From Diphasiastrum complanatum (Eukaryota; Streptophyta; Lycopodiopsida; Lycopodiales; Lycopodiaceae), in assembly GCA_029204225.1 (NCBI GenBank), contig CM055094.1, forward strand, positions 71,667,884 through 71,731,883: 64,000 bases of DNA, in the 5' to 3' direction. The translations under genes were made by a program, and so were the position numbers. Under the pieces are notes generated by a model. The model had not been told where the DNA came from. It saw only the letters and a list, made by a program, of their open reading frames with translations, and made no database searches. Each line of letters begins with the position of its first letter. The first letter of the stretch is position 1. This document shows, one piece after another, positions 48,799 through 59,572 of the stretch.

Positions 48799-49600
48799 CT
48801 AGGTAAGCTTCAGGTGCTGCTCCTTTGGAAGAGCTTTGGTAAGCATATCTGCTATCATAGACTTTGTTCTGCAATACTCCACAACAAGCATGTCATCATC
48901 GACTAGCTCCTTGACAAACTTGTACTGCAATTCAATATGCTTACTCTTTTCGTGTTCGCCTCCATTTTTGCAAACAAAAATGCAGCTCTGATTATAATTC
49001 TTTATGACCAATCTTTGCTGTTTCATTTCCCATTCTGCCAAGAGATTTTGTATCCACAATGCTTCTCTGGCAGCATAACTGAGTGCCATATACTCTGCTT
49101 GCATTGTTGATAATGCAACACTCTTCTGCTTTTAACATCCCCAACCTTTGACAGCATTTGAACAAACAAAAACATATCCTGAAGTTGATCTCCTCGTGTC
49201 TCGGTCTCCCCCCCAATCTGCATCAGCATAACCTGTTATTTAACATCAAAATCAGATGAAAAAGTAAGACCCCAATTTGATTGCCCTTGAGGTGTTCGAG
49301 AGTTCTTTTAGGTGGTTTCCAGTGTGCTTTTCCTCGGTTGTTAGCAAACTGGCTCACTTTATTAACACTGAAGGCTATATCTGGTCTTGTGCACACAGCT
49401 GCATACATTAAAGAACCTACAAGGTTTTGAAATGGTTTGTCCTTCATCTCTTCCACTTCTTCAAGGTTTTTAGGTGCCATATCAGAGCTCAACTTGTGTC
49501 CTTTCTCTACTGGAGTACTCAAGATTTTTGAGAATCTCTTGGATGTACCTAGATTGGCAGCAATGTTTCGTTCTATCTCAATCCCCAAGCAATAAGCCAC
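48799..49600 (-). pseudogene. Copia RNase H and RT C-terminus (element H)
   Basis: From 49600: CLGIEIERN, TPVEKGHKLSSDMAPKN, FQNLVGSLMYAAVCTRPDIA, KVSQFANNRGKAHWKPPKR. Then RNase H in shifted frames: DADWGG (about 49222), RSTSGYVFVCSN, stop within the GWGC-KQKS region, then from 49104 QAEYMALSYAAREALW, NQSCIFVCKNGGEHEKSKHI, LVVEYCRTKSMIADMLTKAL. The catalytic Asp before NQS reads as Tyr-Asn (NYNQSC), so activity is lost even without the frameshifts. Confidence 0.87.
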
Positions 49601-49639
49601 TTCCCCTAGTTCTTTTACTTTAAATTCTAGTGCTAAGGC

Positions 49640-50461
49640 CTACTTCATTCTTCTAATATTGTACTCATCGTTTCCTGCAATCAGTATGTCATCTACATAT
49701 ACTGCCAGTAAGACAACATGCTGACCTTTTATGAGAGTATAATTACTCTCATCAGAGATACACAATTTCATCCCAAGTTTCTTTACACCTTTGTCAAATC
49801 TCTGATTCCATTGCCTGCATCCCCGTTTTAAACCATAAATAGCTTTCTTTGGCTTACAACACATATTGTTACATGTTTCAAAGTCAAGTGGTTGTATCAT
49901 ATAAATGCTTTCTTCAAGTATTCCGTTCAAAAAAGTTGTTTTAACATCTGACTGCCAAATTTTCCAATTCTTTTGAATGGCAATTGCAACCATAATTCTC
50001 ATAGAGGTAATTCTAACCACTGGTGCATAAGTTTCAGTATAGTCTATTCCTTCTATTTGACTATACCCCTTTGCCACAAGCCTGGCATTAAACTTGTCAA
50101 CTGTTTTGTTAGCTTTCAGTTTTACTTTGTACACCCATTTGTTTCCAATTACCTTTGAGTTTGTAGGCATGTCCACGAGTTCCCCTACCTGATTTTCTTC
50201 CATGGACTGAATCTCCTCTTCCATCGCTCTCCTCCAACTTGGCCAGTACTTGGACTGCTTCGCTTTTGCCAAGGTTTTTGGCTCTAGTATGAGATCATCT
50301 TTTACTTCCATTAGATATATCATGTCTCCATACTTTTTCGACGGCCTTTTGACTCTTGTTGATTTTCTAATGTCACTTGGAAAACTGTCTTGGCCTGGTT
50401 TCTTTTCCTCTTCATGATTCTTTTTTGTTGCATTGTCATGCACTTTAGCTTCTAGTTCCAC
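49640..50461 (-). pseudogene. Copia reverse transcriptase (element H)
   Basis: A 273-codon open frame. An acidic/basic linker (STRVKRPSKKYGD) is followed by RT: SWRRAMEEEIQSMEENQVGE, KWVYKVKLKANKTVDKFNAR, YSQIEGIDYTETYAPVVRIT, QSDVKTTFLNGILEESIYMI (first Asp) and AVYVDDILIAGND (catalytic YVDD, about 49710-49690). Both metal-binding motifs are intact. It stops at TAG (49640), where relatives continue to the LGIE motif. The frame is shared with the integrase end upstream apart from one stop near 50475. Confidence 0.88.
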
Positions 50462-50476
50462 ATTACGATCTATGAA

Positions 50477-50962
50477 CTAATCTTGTAATGGATCATCTAG
50501 CTTTATTTGAACTTCTATTTCTAGATAGGCTTTTCTAGGAACAATTGTTTCATAGAATGTTTTCTCCTCGTAGAATTCTACATCTCTTGAAACTATCACT
50601 TTCTCAGTTTCTGGGATATAAATTTTATATCCTTTATGCTTGTCAGGGTACCCCACAAATATGCCTCTTCGTGCTCTTGGGTCAAGTTTTCTTTTGCCAA
50701 CATCTTCCACTAATGCATAGCATAAACAACCAAAAACTCTGATGTGATCTAGCTTTAGTTTGGACTTTGTCCAGAGCTCATTAGGCATTTTCCATCCTAC
50801 CCTTTGTACTGGCAACCTGTTATAGACATATGCAGCTGCTGATAAGGCTTCTGCGTCTGCTGAGATACTGCTTCGAATCATTATAGTGATATTCAAAAGT
50901 ATGGCTACATTTGGCTTGTTGTTACGTCTATTCACATCAACTGGATACACAAAAAAGTGCAT
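50477..50962 (-). pseudogene. Copia integrase C-terminal part (element H)
   Basis: It reads AYVYNRLPVQRVGWKMPNEL, HIRVFGCLCYALVEDVGKRK, RRGIFVGYPDKHKGYKIYIP and KVIVSRDVEFYEEKTFYE. This is the region after the integrase catalytic core. The first about 30 residues (to about 50880) do not resemble integrase, so the breakpoint lies near 50880. Confidence 0.87.
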
Positions 50963-51790
50963 GAGTTTGAATCAACATGTAAAGCATTTGAGGATCTAAT
51001 AGCAAGATGAATCAAATCTAAAATATATATCAAAACCACACAAATCAGGCTGCAGCAAACAAAATCATTGTAAGGAAAAAGAGCTCATTTTGCATGACCA
51101 AAAACAGCTTTTCTAGATCTTGTATAAAACACTCAGCTATCCGACTGGAATTTGGTATAGGCCGAAACATAAAAATAGACAGCCTTATGCAATGTAATCA
51201 ATTCAATATCTTTCCATAGCACATTCCTCATGGTGATTATGCTTGTTAACTATGAGAAGATATGAAGATTAATAAGTATTTCAAGTACTATAAAAACACA
51301 TCGTACAACCTCAATTGCAATATACTTCACAAACATCTGAAATTCTTTTTTAAATTCATTAGGAAAATTTTGTACTCCTCAACTGCAGTATATTCTAAAC
51401 ATTTAAAATCATATAACTTGCATAATTGAGAGCAAAGAAGGATTTTGTTATTGAAGGACATGAAAGATCATGTTTGTAGAATGTTAACATAACTTAATTC
51501 TCTCAACTCACTAGCACATATATTTATACATGGAAAGATGTCAAGCTTTAGCTATTTGGTTGGTCTTCATTGCCTATGGTCTTCTGACAAAAAGCTTGGT
51601 ACTCAAATGGTTCAAGACAAAAACAATTTCATCTCTATCCTATACCTAGGTTAATCAATTGACATACAAAAATCACCTACTACTAGTCTGAAGAATATAT
51701 AATTGGACTGTTTTCCTTTTTATTGATTGGTTTGACATTACTCCGTCAATATTAAAAAACTATCCAAACTCATAATACAAAATAACATGA
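50963..51790. other. Unassigned AT-rich sequence
   Basis: About 830 bp with no open frame of note and no match noticed in the window. Confidence 0.4.
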
Positions 51791-51852
51791 ATGGAAATTG
51801 CTACCAATAGGATTTCAATAACACTTAAATTGTATGGAGAAGAATCATTCTT

Positions 51853-51983
51853 AATGGCATCCATCTCAACACCATCATCTTCCAACACAAGTGAAGCTTG
51901 GTGGATTGATAGTGGGGCTAGTTCTCACATGACCTTCAACAAGGACTATCTCTCCACTCTACTCTCTTACAGTGATGTTAAAA
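51853..51983 (+). pseudogene. Copia protease active-site fragment
   Basis: It reads SEAWWIDSGASSHMTFNKDY, then LSTLLSYSDV on the plus strand, with the aspartic protease DSGAS intact, and stops at a junction with minus-strand gag near 51983. This is a different copia subfamily from A (FHKEYFTSL in A). Confidence 0.82.
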
Positions 51984-52729
51984 ATTCTTTCTTTTTGCCA
52001 TTTGAAGAAGCCTCCCCTTAATCTTGCCCTTTAGACAACTTAATTTTGCTTTTGCCCTTGAATTTTCCCTTTGTAAACATAGCCTCTTCTTGAAGTGTCG
52101 ATGTAGATCCACCTCTTGCTTGAAGCCTATATTCTTCATTGATCAAGATCTCTTGAAGATCCATCAAACTTGGCAAAGTATTTTGAATAGAAATACTTTG
52201 AACAATGTTAGCATGAGCATCCAACAATCCATTACGAATAACTTGAACAAGCTATCCTTCCTTAATGCTCTCATCAATGCAAGCTAACTCATCATTCAAT
52301 GCTTTCACTCTCAAAATAAAAATATTTGGACTTTCTTCACTCTTTTGCAAATAATAAAAGATTTTCCTTCTTAGAGTCAACACTCTAGAAGTAGACTTGG
52401 ATTCATAAAGCTTCTTTAATGAATCCCAATCATCCTTTGATGAAGTACTCTTACCAACTTCCTTGAGAAGCTCATTGGTAACATTCATCTTTATCATGTG
52501 TAGAGTCTTTTTGGCCCACTTGTCATACCTCATTTAATCTTGTTATGATGCTGGTCTCTCCTCCAAATCTACAACAATATCCAAAACATCATTCATCTCA
52601 AGAAGTGATTCCATCCTCTTTTTCCAGAATGAATAGTTACTTGAGGTAAACCTATCATTGGCTTCCAACATGACTCCACTTGATGTAGCCATGTAGCAAT
52701 GATCCTCTCTTTCAACCTGTTTCAATGCA
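51984..52729 (-). pseudogene. Copia gag fragment of element F (host of the nested insertion)
   Basis: The minus strand carries the gag N-terminus: MATSSGVMLEANDRF, NYSFWKKRMESLLEMNDVLD, then a stop near 52540. It continues YDKWAKKTLHMIKMNVTNEL, LTLRRKIFYYLQKSEESPN, LNDELACIDESIKEG, another stop near 52250, and LINEEYRLQARGGSTST. It ends before the knuckle at a junction. The gag ATG is intact here (52692-52690), unlike A. F is split at 52729/52735 by element D, and its leader resumes at 60820. Confidence 0.87.
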
Positions 52730-52734
52730 CAAAG
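52730..52734 (+). repeat. Target-site duplication CAAAG of element D (left)
   Basis: CAAAG directly precedes D and recurs at 60815-60819. In uninterrupted element A the same leader has a single GCACAAAGCACTCC (about 2320), the empty site. Confidence 0.93.
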
Positions 52735-52781
52735 TGTGAAGGATTTCAGATCATTCAAGATCCAATCCATGTCCCCGATCT
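52735..52781 (-). repeat. D 3' LTR, outer 47 bp
   Basis: It matches the start of the other D LTR (60164-60210) up to CCCGATCT, where E begins. GATCT (52777-52781) is E's target duplication. Confidence 0.92.
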
Positions 52782-53614
52782 TGTGCAAAAAGTACAAAAA
52801 GGACCAAGAGTGGATCCTAATATGATCCTCAAGAGGGATTGGTTGTCGGATTACTTGATCTATCAATCTACTTGAGATTAAGATCAATCTGGATCAATTC
52901 TAGACACAAAATCCTAACAAGAACAATCATTAATTGAAGGTAGGTGTACTTTCTGGTTTCACACGTGTGAAACATTGTCTGAGTACGGAATCCAACCTGA
53001 AAATCAAGTACACATTGATAGCACCTCAAAACAATCAAAACAAATGTAGACAAATGGAGAGAATCACTCAAAATTGCTTCCAAAACCAAGATTGGTGTCT
53101 CACATTGATTATGGCCAAATGTGGCTCTATATATACAATAAGTGGAAGCTCATGGTACTGATCATCCCTATGATCCCACATGTGTGAAGGTGCTTTGTCA
53201 TATGATGATTCATCATGCAAAATTGACACTTGGACAAAACCTTCTATTTTGGGCACTTTTGGTCCATTTTCCTTCTATATGGAGATCTACTTGGAAATCT
53301 TCTAGAAGTCAAAATTCGTCTACTTCAGCTTATTCCACACATGTGAGCTGTCCTCTACGCATGTGATCTGACACCTAACCAAAGGATGTGGCTCATGCAA
53401 TCAATAGATTGATGCCATGTGTCATATGTCTAGAAAACTAGTTTTTGGCTTTTTTAGCCACTAGAACTTGAATTAAATCATATGTACAACCTATATGATT
53501 ATGGTACATGACAAGTACACTATTTTCACACGTGGGAATAGGCTCCACACATGTGTAATCATCCTATATACAAGATTTTTGGCCTCTACCAAGCTTATTT
53601 TTGCATTTTTCACA
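52782..53614 (-). repeat. 3' LTR of element E (833 bp)
   Basis: TGTGCAAAAAG ... GCATTTTTCACA. It has a TATATATA box near 53131 and CACGTG at 52962-52967, plus several CACATGTG/CACACGTG-type palindromes. Unrelated in sequence to the A/B/C/D LTRs apart from the ends. Confidence 0.93.
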
Positions 53615-53737
53615 CTCCTCAAAAATCTAGCTTGATGGAAAACATGATGATCTTGAACTTGACTCCATGGGCTAAATTGGTCTTTGCTGGTTCAAAAGGT
53701 GTGAAGATCAGCCAATGAGATTTATGTTGATCTGAAA

Positions 53738-54893
53738 TCACCATATCCATGATAATGCTTCTTTGATGTTGACATCTTTGATGAGCTTGAGAGCTTTGCA
53801 CCATCCTAGCACCTCCAAAATTGATTCCTTCCAATTTTCATGTAGATGCTTGACTTTGAGGCTTGCTCCTTCTTCATGTGCATGCTCCTCTTTGATGAAA
53901 ATTCGAGACCTCCATGTCTCATAATGATCACAACAAGTATGACCATTCAATATGCACTTCTTGTGATTATCAAGATTACTTATGCTAGAAACATAAGTCC
54001 AAAAATCACCACAACTTGGCATGATTTTTCCAATATTGAAATCAAAAGGTATTTCCATCTCAATAAGGCTAACTACTTGCTTATGGATATAAGTGTCTAC
54101 TTTGGATGCTTCACTTATTCTCATAAGAAGTTTACAACTTGCCTTTAAGATTGAAAACTTACAATTTTCATCTTTATAAATGAACACATTATTCATGATC
54201 TTATTTAAACCAAAAGATCCTACATTATGAAGATATTTCCATTTCCTTGACTTCATAACTAATGTAAGCTTACAAGGAAAACATATTTTGCTATCTTTTA
54301 AGGCATCATACTCAACTAGTATTGCCTTAATCCACCTTTGAGATACAAAAATCTCTTCAAAGCAAAATGATTCTTCATAAGTTGACATGATAGCATAAAT
54401 GAAACTATTTTCATTTAGTGATTGCTCCTTATTCTTGATTGATTTCTCTTGGATAATAGCAATAAGTTTGAACTTGTCCAAAGTTCCAAGCAAAATACTT
54501 TCCAAGGACATAAAATAAATCCAAGTTACTTTCATGAAAGTGACATCTATCTTTGCATCTTGAACCAAACAATGTACTTCCAAATGAAAAATTTCAAAAG
54601 ATTTGACATGTGTTGTGATGGACTTTTGAAGACAAATCTTGCAAGTCCTTGTGAGACTCCAAGCCTCATTCACCTTTCCACAAAGGAAACACCTTTCCTT
54701 GGACTTGTCCTTCTTGTATTTGCATTTTGAACTTGAAGCTCCATCCTTCACCTTGGCCCCCTTGCTTTGGTTCTCCTTGGATGGACTGGTCTTCTTTTTG
54801 TAGCATCTTGAGAAAAAATATCCTCCCTTGCCACAAAGGTTGCACTCAGAATCCTTTCTTTCCTTCACTAGGATGCCACCTATTGATGCCATG
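53738..54893 (-). CDS. Element E protein: gag remnant with knuckle-like motifs plus unrecognised C-terminus
   Basis: From ATG at 54893 (MASIGGILVKE, matching the gag start MATSGG of D) the protein jumps straight to the knuckle region, so the capsid is deleted. CNLCGKGGYFFSRCYKKK has Tyr for His, a Lys-rich linker follows, then RCFLCGKVNEAW and CKICLQKS. Farther on YEESFCFEEIFVSQRWIKAI, then LVEYDAL, resembles the copia RT N-terminal block. The rest includes RISEASKVDTYIHKQ, similar to RNSEASQVDTILYIN of segment X in B and D. The open frame is about 385 codons and ends SWIW. No catalytic motif seen. Confidence 0.6.
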
Positions 54894-54970
54894 CGAATAA
54901 AAACCTGTGATATGATTCTACAAATGTAATTTGTGACTTTCAAGAGACTAGATTTGAACATCTTCAACAA

Positions 54971-56545
54971 TCTAGAAGGATCTACAAAAGATCTAGCTCA
55001 CAAACCTAAGAATCAATCTTCACAGTAAAGACTAGTCACTTGGAAACTTTGCTTTGATCACTAAGACAAAAGCACACAATCTTTGAATCAAATCACTAAA
55101 GAAATCAGATCCAATCTCCTATTGGACTCATCAAATACCACTGACTCTTTCTTTTGAAATTTGAAATGGATATGAAAAAGATTTGACACTTAGATTTTCC
55201 TTTTCACTTGACTAGTTCTCTCAACACTTGAGATTCTTGAACAAAAGATGGATTTGTTTCAAACACATGAAAATCAAACTTAATCACTTCTTTTGGACTC
55301 ACTCTTGACCCAAATAATCTCACACTTGAGATTTAGAATGAATTTGATTTGATTTGACAACAAACTATACCACCAATTTTTCACAAAGCTTAAAAATTTA
55401 GACAGCTAGAGATTCACAAAGATCTCAACCATGCATGAATACTCAGATATGGACTCCTCCTCATTCTAGACATCCAATGGGATCACAAATTGACCCTCAC
55501 ACTCTCACAAAGAAAGTTGAATAGAACTAATTTGAGTTTTATACATTCTATGTCAATTTTTGCTCAACAAATTGAATTCAATCACTCCTATTGGATTCCA
55601 CCAATTACTCTACTTTTTAAGACTTGGAATGAAATTCAAAATCAAAAGTTGTGATTTTTCTCACTAAGATATTGTGCTTCAAAGAGCTAATGCCACTTAG
55701 AAAGATTTCATCACCTAGGAAAAGCCAAATTCTTCACCAATAACAACACAAAATGAGCTTCTAGATCTTGCCTTCTACAAAGGAAGTAACTCTTAGAAAA
55801 TTGGATCTCTCTCTACACATTTGCCATAGACACCTTAATGCCTCTTTTCAAACCTCACAAACACTCAAAAAAATTGAGTAGGATTGAATAATGTGACTTG
55901 GATCTCAATCTCTTTTCTAGAACTTTCAATTGAAGCCAATCTATGTCAAATTCTACAAAAGATTTGCATAGATGCTCTATATGCACTAGAAACTCTCAAA
56001 GGTTTCACTTGGAGGACAGATCCAAGGATGTTTTCTAGCAAATTGATGCTTCTAAACTTGACCCTATCACTCTTGAACAAATCTAGAGTGATGGTACAAT
56101 GGATTTCAACCTCTCACCTTGCATATCACTCCTTAATCTATGATCTTTAGCAACATCTCTCTCAACTTCAACATACACTCAAAAAATCAGAGAAGATCAA
56201 TTAATTCACCTAATTCAAGCTTCAATTTTAATTTTTTGGCTGATCTAATCCAAGAAGTAATCAAGGGATTAGATTCACTATAGAAAATGCTTGATTTCGC
56301 ACAAAAAATCACTCAAATTGGGTATGTGAGTCAAATTCTACAAATTTTTAAAATTTCTCAGTAAAAACCAGAGCTGTATGGTCTCACACGTGTGAAAAGG
56401 GTTCCTACAACCCACAACAAGATCTGGACCAAAAATTTTGAGGATAGCTATCAAATCCAACTCGCTACACAAAATTTGACTAAACTGCTAATTTTGGCTT
56501 TGATTTGGATTAACCCTATCAATTTCAACAAAACCTCTTGTACTA
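54971..56545 (-). other. Element E leader region
   Basis: About 1.6 kb between the primer site and the open frame, AT-rich, without coding motifs on either strand. It is long for a copia leader. It contains another CACACGTGTG palindrome near 56384. Confidence 0.6.
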
Positions 56546-56558
56546 GGCTCTGATACCA
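56546..56558 (-). promoter_or_regulatory. Primer binding site of element E
   Basis: The minus strand reads TGGTATCAGAGCC, abutting the 5' LTR. Confidence 0.92.
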
Positions 56559-57391
56559 TGTGCAAAAAGTACAAAAAGGACCAATAGTGGATCCTAATAT
56601 GATCCTCAAGAGGGATTGGTTGTCGGATTACTTGATCTATCAATCTACTTGAGATTAAGATCAATCTAGATCAATTCTAGACACAAAATCCTAACAAGAA
56701 CAATCATTAATTGAAGGTAGGTGTACTTTCTGGTTTCACACGTGTGAAACATTGTCTGAGTACGGAATCCAACCTGAAAATCAAGTACACATTGATAGCA
56801 CCTCAAAACAATCAAAACAAATGTAGACAAATGGAGAGAATCACTCAAAATTGCTTCCAAAACCAAGATTGGTTTCTCACATTGATTATGGCCAAATGTG
56901 GCTCTATATATACAATAAGTGGAAGCTCGTGGTACCGATCATCCCTATGATCCCACATGTGTGAAGGTGCTTTGTCATATGATGATTCATCATGCAAAAC
57001 TGACACTTGGACAAAACCTTCTATTTTGAGCACTTTTGGTCCATTTTCCTTCTATATGGAGATCTACTTGGAAATCTTCTAGAAGTCAAAATTTGCCTAC
57101 TTCAGCTTATTCCACACATGTGATCTGTCCTCTAAACATTTGATATGACACCTAACCAAAGGATGTGGCTCATGCAATCAATAGATTGATGCCATGTGTC
57201 ATATGTCTAGAAAACTAGTTTTTGGCTTTTTTAGCCACTAGAACTTGAACTAGATCACATGTACAGCCTATATGATTATGGTACATGACAAGTACACTAT
57301 TTTCACACGTGGGAAAAGGCTCCACACATGTGTAATCATCCTATATACAAGATTTTTGTCCTGTACCAAGCTTATTTTTGCATTTTTCACA
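56559..57391 (-). repeat. 5' LTR of element E (833 bp)
   Basis: The same length as the 3' LTR, with only substitutions noted by eye. CACGTG at 56739-56744. Ends at 57391 followed by GATCT. Confidence 0.93.
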
Positions 57392-57396
57392 GATCT

Positions 57397-58002
57397 TTGG
57401 TTACAATAAGGAGCAAACCAACAATCCCGCCAATGTAGAAAAATCAGCATCTACATACAAAATGAGATGAAAACTCCAAGAGATATTGATCAAACATGAA
57501 CCAAAACATAAACTATGTTTTTTGTCCTTACAATTATAGTACCCTACTGTATTTCACATGTGTGGAACCGAAAATAGCAATAAATGAACATTCTACACAC
57601 AAGATTGCAAGATAACACCAAGATAGTGCACCAATGAGTAGTAGAACCCAAAGAGAACCATGTATAATGATGAAATGAGAGAGAGAAGAGAGAAGATGTG
57701 TCTCTCCATGAACTACATCCTTTTATAGAGTCTCCAAACCCTAATTGGCCACTTGGCTTTCCCTCCAGAATGTAAACCCTACTATTTTTGGGTATAGATT
57801 CAATGTACCCAAAGTTCAAATTTGAATCTCTCTCAAACTCAACTACCAGCTTTTCCACACTTTCAAAAAGTGTTTATTGAATGCATTTTGAACTACTATA
57901 ATTTCAAAAAGTTTATCTTAAGTCTAAACTGAGTTTTGGCCTCTTATTGACAATTTACCAAAATATGACTAAACTAGACAAAACTAGTTGAAATCTCTCA
58001 CA
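57397..58002 (-). repeat. D 3' LTR, inner part
   Basis: It continues the D LTR from the GATCT site to CTCTCACA (58002). The purine tract GAAGAGGGAG (minus strand) follows at 58012-58003. Confidence 0.92.
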
Positions 58003-58507
58003 CTCCCTCTTCAACTAGTTTTGGCATAGTTTTGACAATAGAACTTTGATCCAACTGTAGAATGATCTTTATCCTAAGTATAGATCTCCTTTCTAAGGTT
58101 CTAAAGTATCTTTCATAATTGATATAGAGAATAGTGTCCAAATTGGATGCTTCACTATTTCTTACATCAATTTTACACATCAAGATATAACTAGAACATG
58201 AAGAACCAAATAGAATGTGAATGAAATGACTCCTCCATGCTTCAAACTTTGAACTCTCTATAAAATTACAGCAACCAAACAATAAATGTGAATGATGACC
58301 ATTTGTTTGCTTGTCTCCTCTAACTTTGTCCTTTGTTGATATGTCTCCACCACAAAACTTCATGAATGAGCCTCCATCTCCATCTTGCCAGAAGAAACCA
58401 TCAAACTTTGGAAATCCATGAGTAGGTGAGTACATAAATGATGCAAATCCAGCACCACATGACTCCATAGACCAAGTAGGTTGCACTAGTCCATTTTCAA
58501 GATCTAC
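57998..58507 (-). CDS. Segment X of element D, in frame with gag
   Basis: It follows the gag frame after a single TAA (58508-58510) in the same frame, and ends LVEEGV across the polypurine tract with TGA inside the LTR. It aligns with B: DGDGGSFMKFCGGD, TKDK, SHLLFGCC, GSSCSSYI, RNSEASNLDTILYINY, ERRSILRIKIIL, DQSSI. Relative to B it carries an extra in-frame piece of about 60 codons, which contains the TAA, and it lacks RNase H. Function unknown. Cys-, Ser- and aromatic-rich; no retroviral catalytic motif. Confidence 0.6.
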   Translation of the reverse strand, partial: VDLENGLVQPTWSMESCGAGFASFMYSPTHGFPKFDGFFWQDGDGGSFMKFCGGDISTKDKVRGDKQTNGHHSHLLFGCCNFIESSKFEAWRSHFIHILFGSSCSSYILMCKIDVRNSEASNLDTILYINYERYFRTLERRSILRIKIILQLDQSSIVKTMPKLVEEGV

Positions 58508-59572
58508 TTAACACAAGAAAATGACCACGAATTCACCAAAAATTGACAATTTCCAAACATTGGCACCAAGTAGCTCAACACTTGAGAACTTGATCATGAA
58601 TGAGTGATATAATGAACCTTCAATGGCTTCATTTCCATCAACAAAACCAGCTAAGAATGCTAGAACAACTCCAACAATAAGATATTGCCTTGATATTAGA
58701 CTTGAAGAACACATCAAAAGATAATCACAACCACCTAGATCCTCATCATTAGTAGTAAAGTTGATTTGCTTGCTACCTTCATCTCTTTGCTTCTTCAAAC
58801 ATTCATTTGCAAAATGCCCTTTGATTCCACAATAAAAGCATTTTAACTTAGACTTATCTTTCTTTTTGCCAAAAGAAGAAGTCTCACCTTGATCTTGCCC
58901 TTTAGACCACTTGCCTTTGCCTTTGCCCTTGAACTTGCCTTTGATGAACATAGCCACCTCTTCATATTGAGATGTTGATGTAGATCCACATCCTCTTGAT
59001 TGAAGCCTATACTCCTCATTCACCAAGATCTCTTGCAAATCCACAATACTTGGCAAAGTCTTTTGAATAGCAAAACTTTGAACAAGATTAGCATTATCAT
59101 CCAACAAGCCATTAAGTATAGCTTGAACAAGTTCTACCTCCTTAATGCTTTTATCAATACATGCTAACTCGTCATTGAATGCCTTAACCCTCAAAACAAA
59201 AGCATGAGTACTCTCTTCCTTCTTTTGCAAACTTTGAAAGATTTGCCTCCTAAGAGTAAGCACTCTTGATGTAGACTTGGATTCATAAAGCTTCTTCAAA
59301 GCTTCCCAAGCCTCCAAACATGATGTGCACTCACCAATCTCCTTAAGAAGTTCATTGATAACATTCATCTTAATCATGTGTAGAGCTTTCTTTGCTCTCT
59401 TGTCATACGTCACTTGATCTTGAGGTGCTTGAGGCCTCTCCTCCACACCTGCAACAATCTCCATCAACTCATTCATCTCCAATAAGGACTCCATCCTCAC
59501 CTTCCAAGTAGAATAGTTGATTGAGGTAAGCCTATCATTGCTCTCCAACATAAAGCCTCCACTTGTAGCCAT
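58508..59572 (-). CDS. Copia gag of element D with intact zinc knuckle
   Basis: ATG at 59572 (MATSGGFMLESNDRL). Capsid-type helices follow (NYSTWKVRMESLLEMNELME, AKKALHMIKMNVINELLKEI, RVLTLRRQIFQSL, LRVKAFNDELACIDKSIKEV), then an IQKTLPSIVDLQEILVNEEY linker, a GKFKGKGKGKWSKG basic stretch and CFYCGIKGHFANEC (CX2CX4HX4C, about 58840-58799). After the knuckle the frame continues into segment X (VVLAFLAGFVDGNEAIEGSL) up to TAA. This is the only complete gag of the family in the window. Gag packages the RNA; as D lacks pol it would depend on a relative. Confidence 0.88.
   Translation of the reverse strand: MATSGGFMLESNDRLTSINYSTWKVRMESLLEMNELMEIVAGVEERPQAPQDQVTYDKRAKKALHMIKMNVINELLKEIGECTSCLEAWEALKKLYESKSTSRVLTLRRQIFQSLQKKEESTHAFVLRVKAFNDELACIDKSIKEVELVQAILNGLLDDNANLVQSFAIQKTLPSIVDLQEILVNEEYRLQSRGCGSTSTSQYEEVAMFIKGKFKGKGKGKWSKGQDQGETSSFGKKKDKSKLKCFYCGIKGHFANECLKKQRDEGSKQINFTTNDEDLGGCDYLLMCSSSLISRQYLIVGVVLAFLAGFVDGNEAIEGSLYHSFMIKFSSVELLGANVWKLSIFGEFVVIFLC

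Larger units (their letters stand above)
48340..50962 (-). mobile_element. Element H: 3' half of a Ty1/copia element
   Basis: On the minus strand: integrase end, RT, RNase H, polypurine tract and 3' LTR. Everything upstream of the integrase core, and the 5' LTR, is missing. It is a separate family from A, with different LTR and protein sequence. The base 5-mer GAAAC (48335-48339) is the predicted target duplication. Confidence 0.88.
52782..57391 (-). mobile_element. Element E: complete non-autonomous copia-like element, 4610 bp
   Basis: LTRs at 52782-53614 and 56559-57391, both 833 bp. The primer site complement is at 56546-56558, a purine tract complement CTCCTCAAAAA at 53615, and target duplications GATCT at 52777-52781 and 57392-57396. 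By eye the LTRs differ at roughly 20-25 positions, so E is the youngest insertion in this nest. The internal region has one long frame (53738-54893) without full protease, integrase, RT or RNase H. Confidence 0.94.

Noticed and set aside
50545-50742. Plus-strand open frame opposite the element H integrase; similarly 30559-30851 and 31179-31531 opposite the RT/RNase H
   Set aside because: Antisense shadows of well-supported retroelement domains.
48340-50962. Element H as a complete element
   Set aside because: No 5' LTR, primer site, gag or protease found upstream of 50880; the next 900 bp has no related sequence.
53846-54730. Plus-strand open frames 53846-54148 and 54449-54730 in element E
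   Set aside because: Antisense to the long minus-strand frame; no recognisable domain.
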